From NCBI RefSeq assembly GCF_001280085.1, contig NZ_LGED01000041.1:1-5602 (forward strand): 5,602 bases of DNA. The letters run 5' to 3'. How positions within the stretch are numbered: the first letter of the stretch is position 1; the number at the start of each line of letters is the position of its first letter. The notes under the pieces were generated by a model. The model was not told the origin of the DNA and did not search any database. It was given only the letters and a program-made list of their open reading frames with translations. The position numbers and the translations under genes are program-made. The DNA is from Saccharothrix sp. NRRL B-16348. GTDB lineage: Bacteria > Actinomycetota > Actinomycetes > Mycobacteriales > Pseudonocardiaceae. This document shows positions 4,177-5,602 of this stretch, one piece after another.

Positions 4177-5602
4177 TCAGCGCGCCGACGAAGTCGCCCC
4201 TCGGCCCGCTTGCCGGCCGCGACCCGGCCCCATCGCCGTGACGGTTTCCACGTGATCCTCGCCGAAGGTGCGGCGGTGCCGATCCTTCAGTTCCATGTTC
4301 GGCGGGGTTGCCTCGGTGTACCGGCCCTGCACCCAGATCATGAAGCCGTATCAGCTCATCTGGCTGATGAGCACGGCTTGGACGAGGCGGTGCAGCTCGA
4401 TGGAGTTGGTGTGTGGTCCACGCGCACCAACGCGAAGCGGTTGATGTCGCGGATGGCCTCGTTGAGGCGCAAGCTGTCGCGCAGGACCCGGAACAGCTCG
4501 GCCGGCACGTCGGTGATGTTGCGGCTGTAGGTGAACACGCTGCGGTTGCTCCAGGTGTGCGCCAGGAAGGCGCACACCTGGAGCGACCGCAGCGCCGAGG
4601 GGTTCTTGCGCTTGAGCTCGTTGAGCGACAGGTCCCACATCGCCGCCACCGACTCGGGGTATCGATGGTGGTGGTGACGTTCAGCAGCTCCAACTGTGTC
4701 TCCGCGAGGAGTTCCAGGTACTCCGCAGCGGGCATGCCCGTCTCCACGCGCCAGGCCGCCGCCTGCGTGACGGTTCAGGTGTTGTGTCAGTTCGGCCGGG
4801 GAGTTGACGATCTTGACCGGTCGTTCCGCGGGCACCCACCAGATCAGGTCGAAGTTCGCGCGGTTGCGGTAGGCGTACTCGATGGCGAGGTGTGACTTGC
4901 CCACACCGCCCATGCCGTGGAGCGTTTCGGGCAGCACAGCCGCGGTCCCGCCCCGGACCAGACGCCGTTCGAGCTCCTGGAGGAGGTCCGCCCGCCCGGT
5001 GAAGTTCACGTTCCTCGGCGGTACCCCGCCGAAGTTCACGTTCCTCGGCGGTACCCCGCCGAAGACGGGCGATGCGAGAGTCCTTCTCCTTTCTTCCTGC
5101 TCGACGGCAGTCACCTCTGCTCCTCCTGCAATTCGTCCGGCTTCGGCCGCGTCCACGAGAACACGTGTGGGGTCATCTTCTTCGTCCGGAAATTCCCCGC
5201 GCGCATTATTCAACATCGCCTGCGGCAGCTCGACTTGGGGGTCGCCTGGCGTGGAATCGCGCAGGTGAACCCCAGACAAGGCCCTCCGCAGCGCACGCTC
5301 GGCTTCAGCCACGTGGGGCGGCGTGAGAATGGGGGAGGCGGTCGATACCGGCTCCTCATCCAGTGGCCATTCGAAGCCGGCCACCGCCGGTTGGTGTTCG
5401 TCCAGGTAATGGCGGACGACTTTGCGAACCCGCTCGGTGTCGATACGACGTCCGTGGGCGAGCAGTTCCTCGCGAATGCCGTCCCGCGCGAACCTGAACG
5501 CCAAGGTCGTCGTAGAGGCCTGGCACGTCGACCTGGGGCTCCCACTCGTAGAAGTGGTTCGGCGCGCCCGGCTCGGACACCTTGAGGCGCAGGCGGTGCA
5601 GG
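4177..5602 (-). pseudogene. NB-ARC/TPR STAND ATPase (FxsT-like) pseudogene, 5' end outside the window
   Basis: Read right to left, the frame enters from the window edge (LHRLRLKVSEPG, then GLYDDL) and shifts at 5503-5504, where one extra T separates it from AFRFARDGIREEL. A helical linker follows, then the VPPRN..FTGR motif and the P-loop GMGGVGKS (4893-4916), with FDLIWWVPAE after it. These are hallmarks of NB-ARC proteins such as the TPR protein of FxSxx-COOH systems. Near 4765-4775 the sequence jumps from PAELTQHLN to TQAAAWRVETGMPAAEYLELL in another frame. The stretch that normally carries Walker B between these motifs is missing. Further frameshifts lie at 4656-4660 (before PESVAAMWDLSLNEL) and about 4409-4416 (before NSIELHRLVQAVLISQM). 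A TGA at 4351-4353 follows, then a TPR remnant (QGRYTEA, RRTFGEDHVETVTA) that stops at 4177-4179. Functional homologues continue with several more TPR units. Sequencing error could explain single-base shifts, but not the missing domain. A 382-codon frame (4356-5504) stays open but includes out-of-frame sequence. Confidence 0.85.
5001..5060 (-). repeat. Exact 30-bp tandem duplication inside the NB-ARC gene
   Basis: Bases 5001-5030 and 5031-5060 are identical, followed by four bases of a third start. The duplication is in frame and repeats FGGVPPRNVN, the conserved segment just before FTGR, so the protein would carry an additional ten residues in front of its nucleotide-binding domain. Confidence 0.95.

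Noticed and set aside
4413..5585. Long plus-strand open frames opposite the NB-ARC gene.
   Set aside because: They are antisense shadows of a GC-rich coding strand. The minus strand carries recognisable motifs.

Overview
The window is GC-rich, uses high-GC codons and carries an NB-ARC/tetratricopeptide (STAND) ATPase of the kind common in filamentous actinomycetes. A Pseudonocardiales- or Streptomycetales-like chromosome is an inference from this, not a direct observation. No complete long gene is present. The window holds two CRISPR arrays, a few very small genes and a decaying STAND gene, which is typical of an accessory or degrading region.

Bases about 7-1609 are a CRISPR array of 22 recognisable repeats (36-37 nt, period 69-75 nt) and 21 spacers (33-38 nt). 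The array may continue left of the window. Its repeats vary far more than usual, and several variants keep the repeat hairpin by paired compensatory changes. One spacer is present twice. Two repeats (1024-1085 and 1548-1609) are rearranged composites. A second, three-repeat array with the same repeat family lies at 3369-3541. No cas gene is visible in the window, so both arrays are orphans as far as can be seen.

Between the arrays (1610-3368) lies poorly coding DNA. A 67-codon minus-strand ORF (2147-2350) has a Shine-Dalgarno sequence that can be masked by a 7-bp hairpin. It is followed by a terminator-like hairpin (2044-2078) and possibly by a weak second ORF. An AT-richer stretch and a cluster of five short palindromes occupy 2350-2725. 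The rest, to 3368, has no convincing gene.

Right of the second array, a 49-residue minus-strand gene (3752-3901) has a TTG start, a strong GGAGG ribosome binding site, a hydrophobic C-terminal half and a perfect 13-bp stem after its stop. Upstream of it are a dyad (3942-3966) and a terminator-like hairpin (4026-4046).

From about 4177 to the right edge the minus strand carries a 5'-truncated NB-ARC/TPR gene related to the FxsT-like STAND proteins. It retains the P-loop but shows an N-terminal frameshift, an exact 30-bp internal tandem duplication, an apparent loss of the Walker B region, two more frameshifts and a broken TPR tail. It is best read as a pseudogene. Nothing shows that the small genes, the arrays and the STAND gene act together, although phage defence is a theme that could link the arrays and the STAND remnant.
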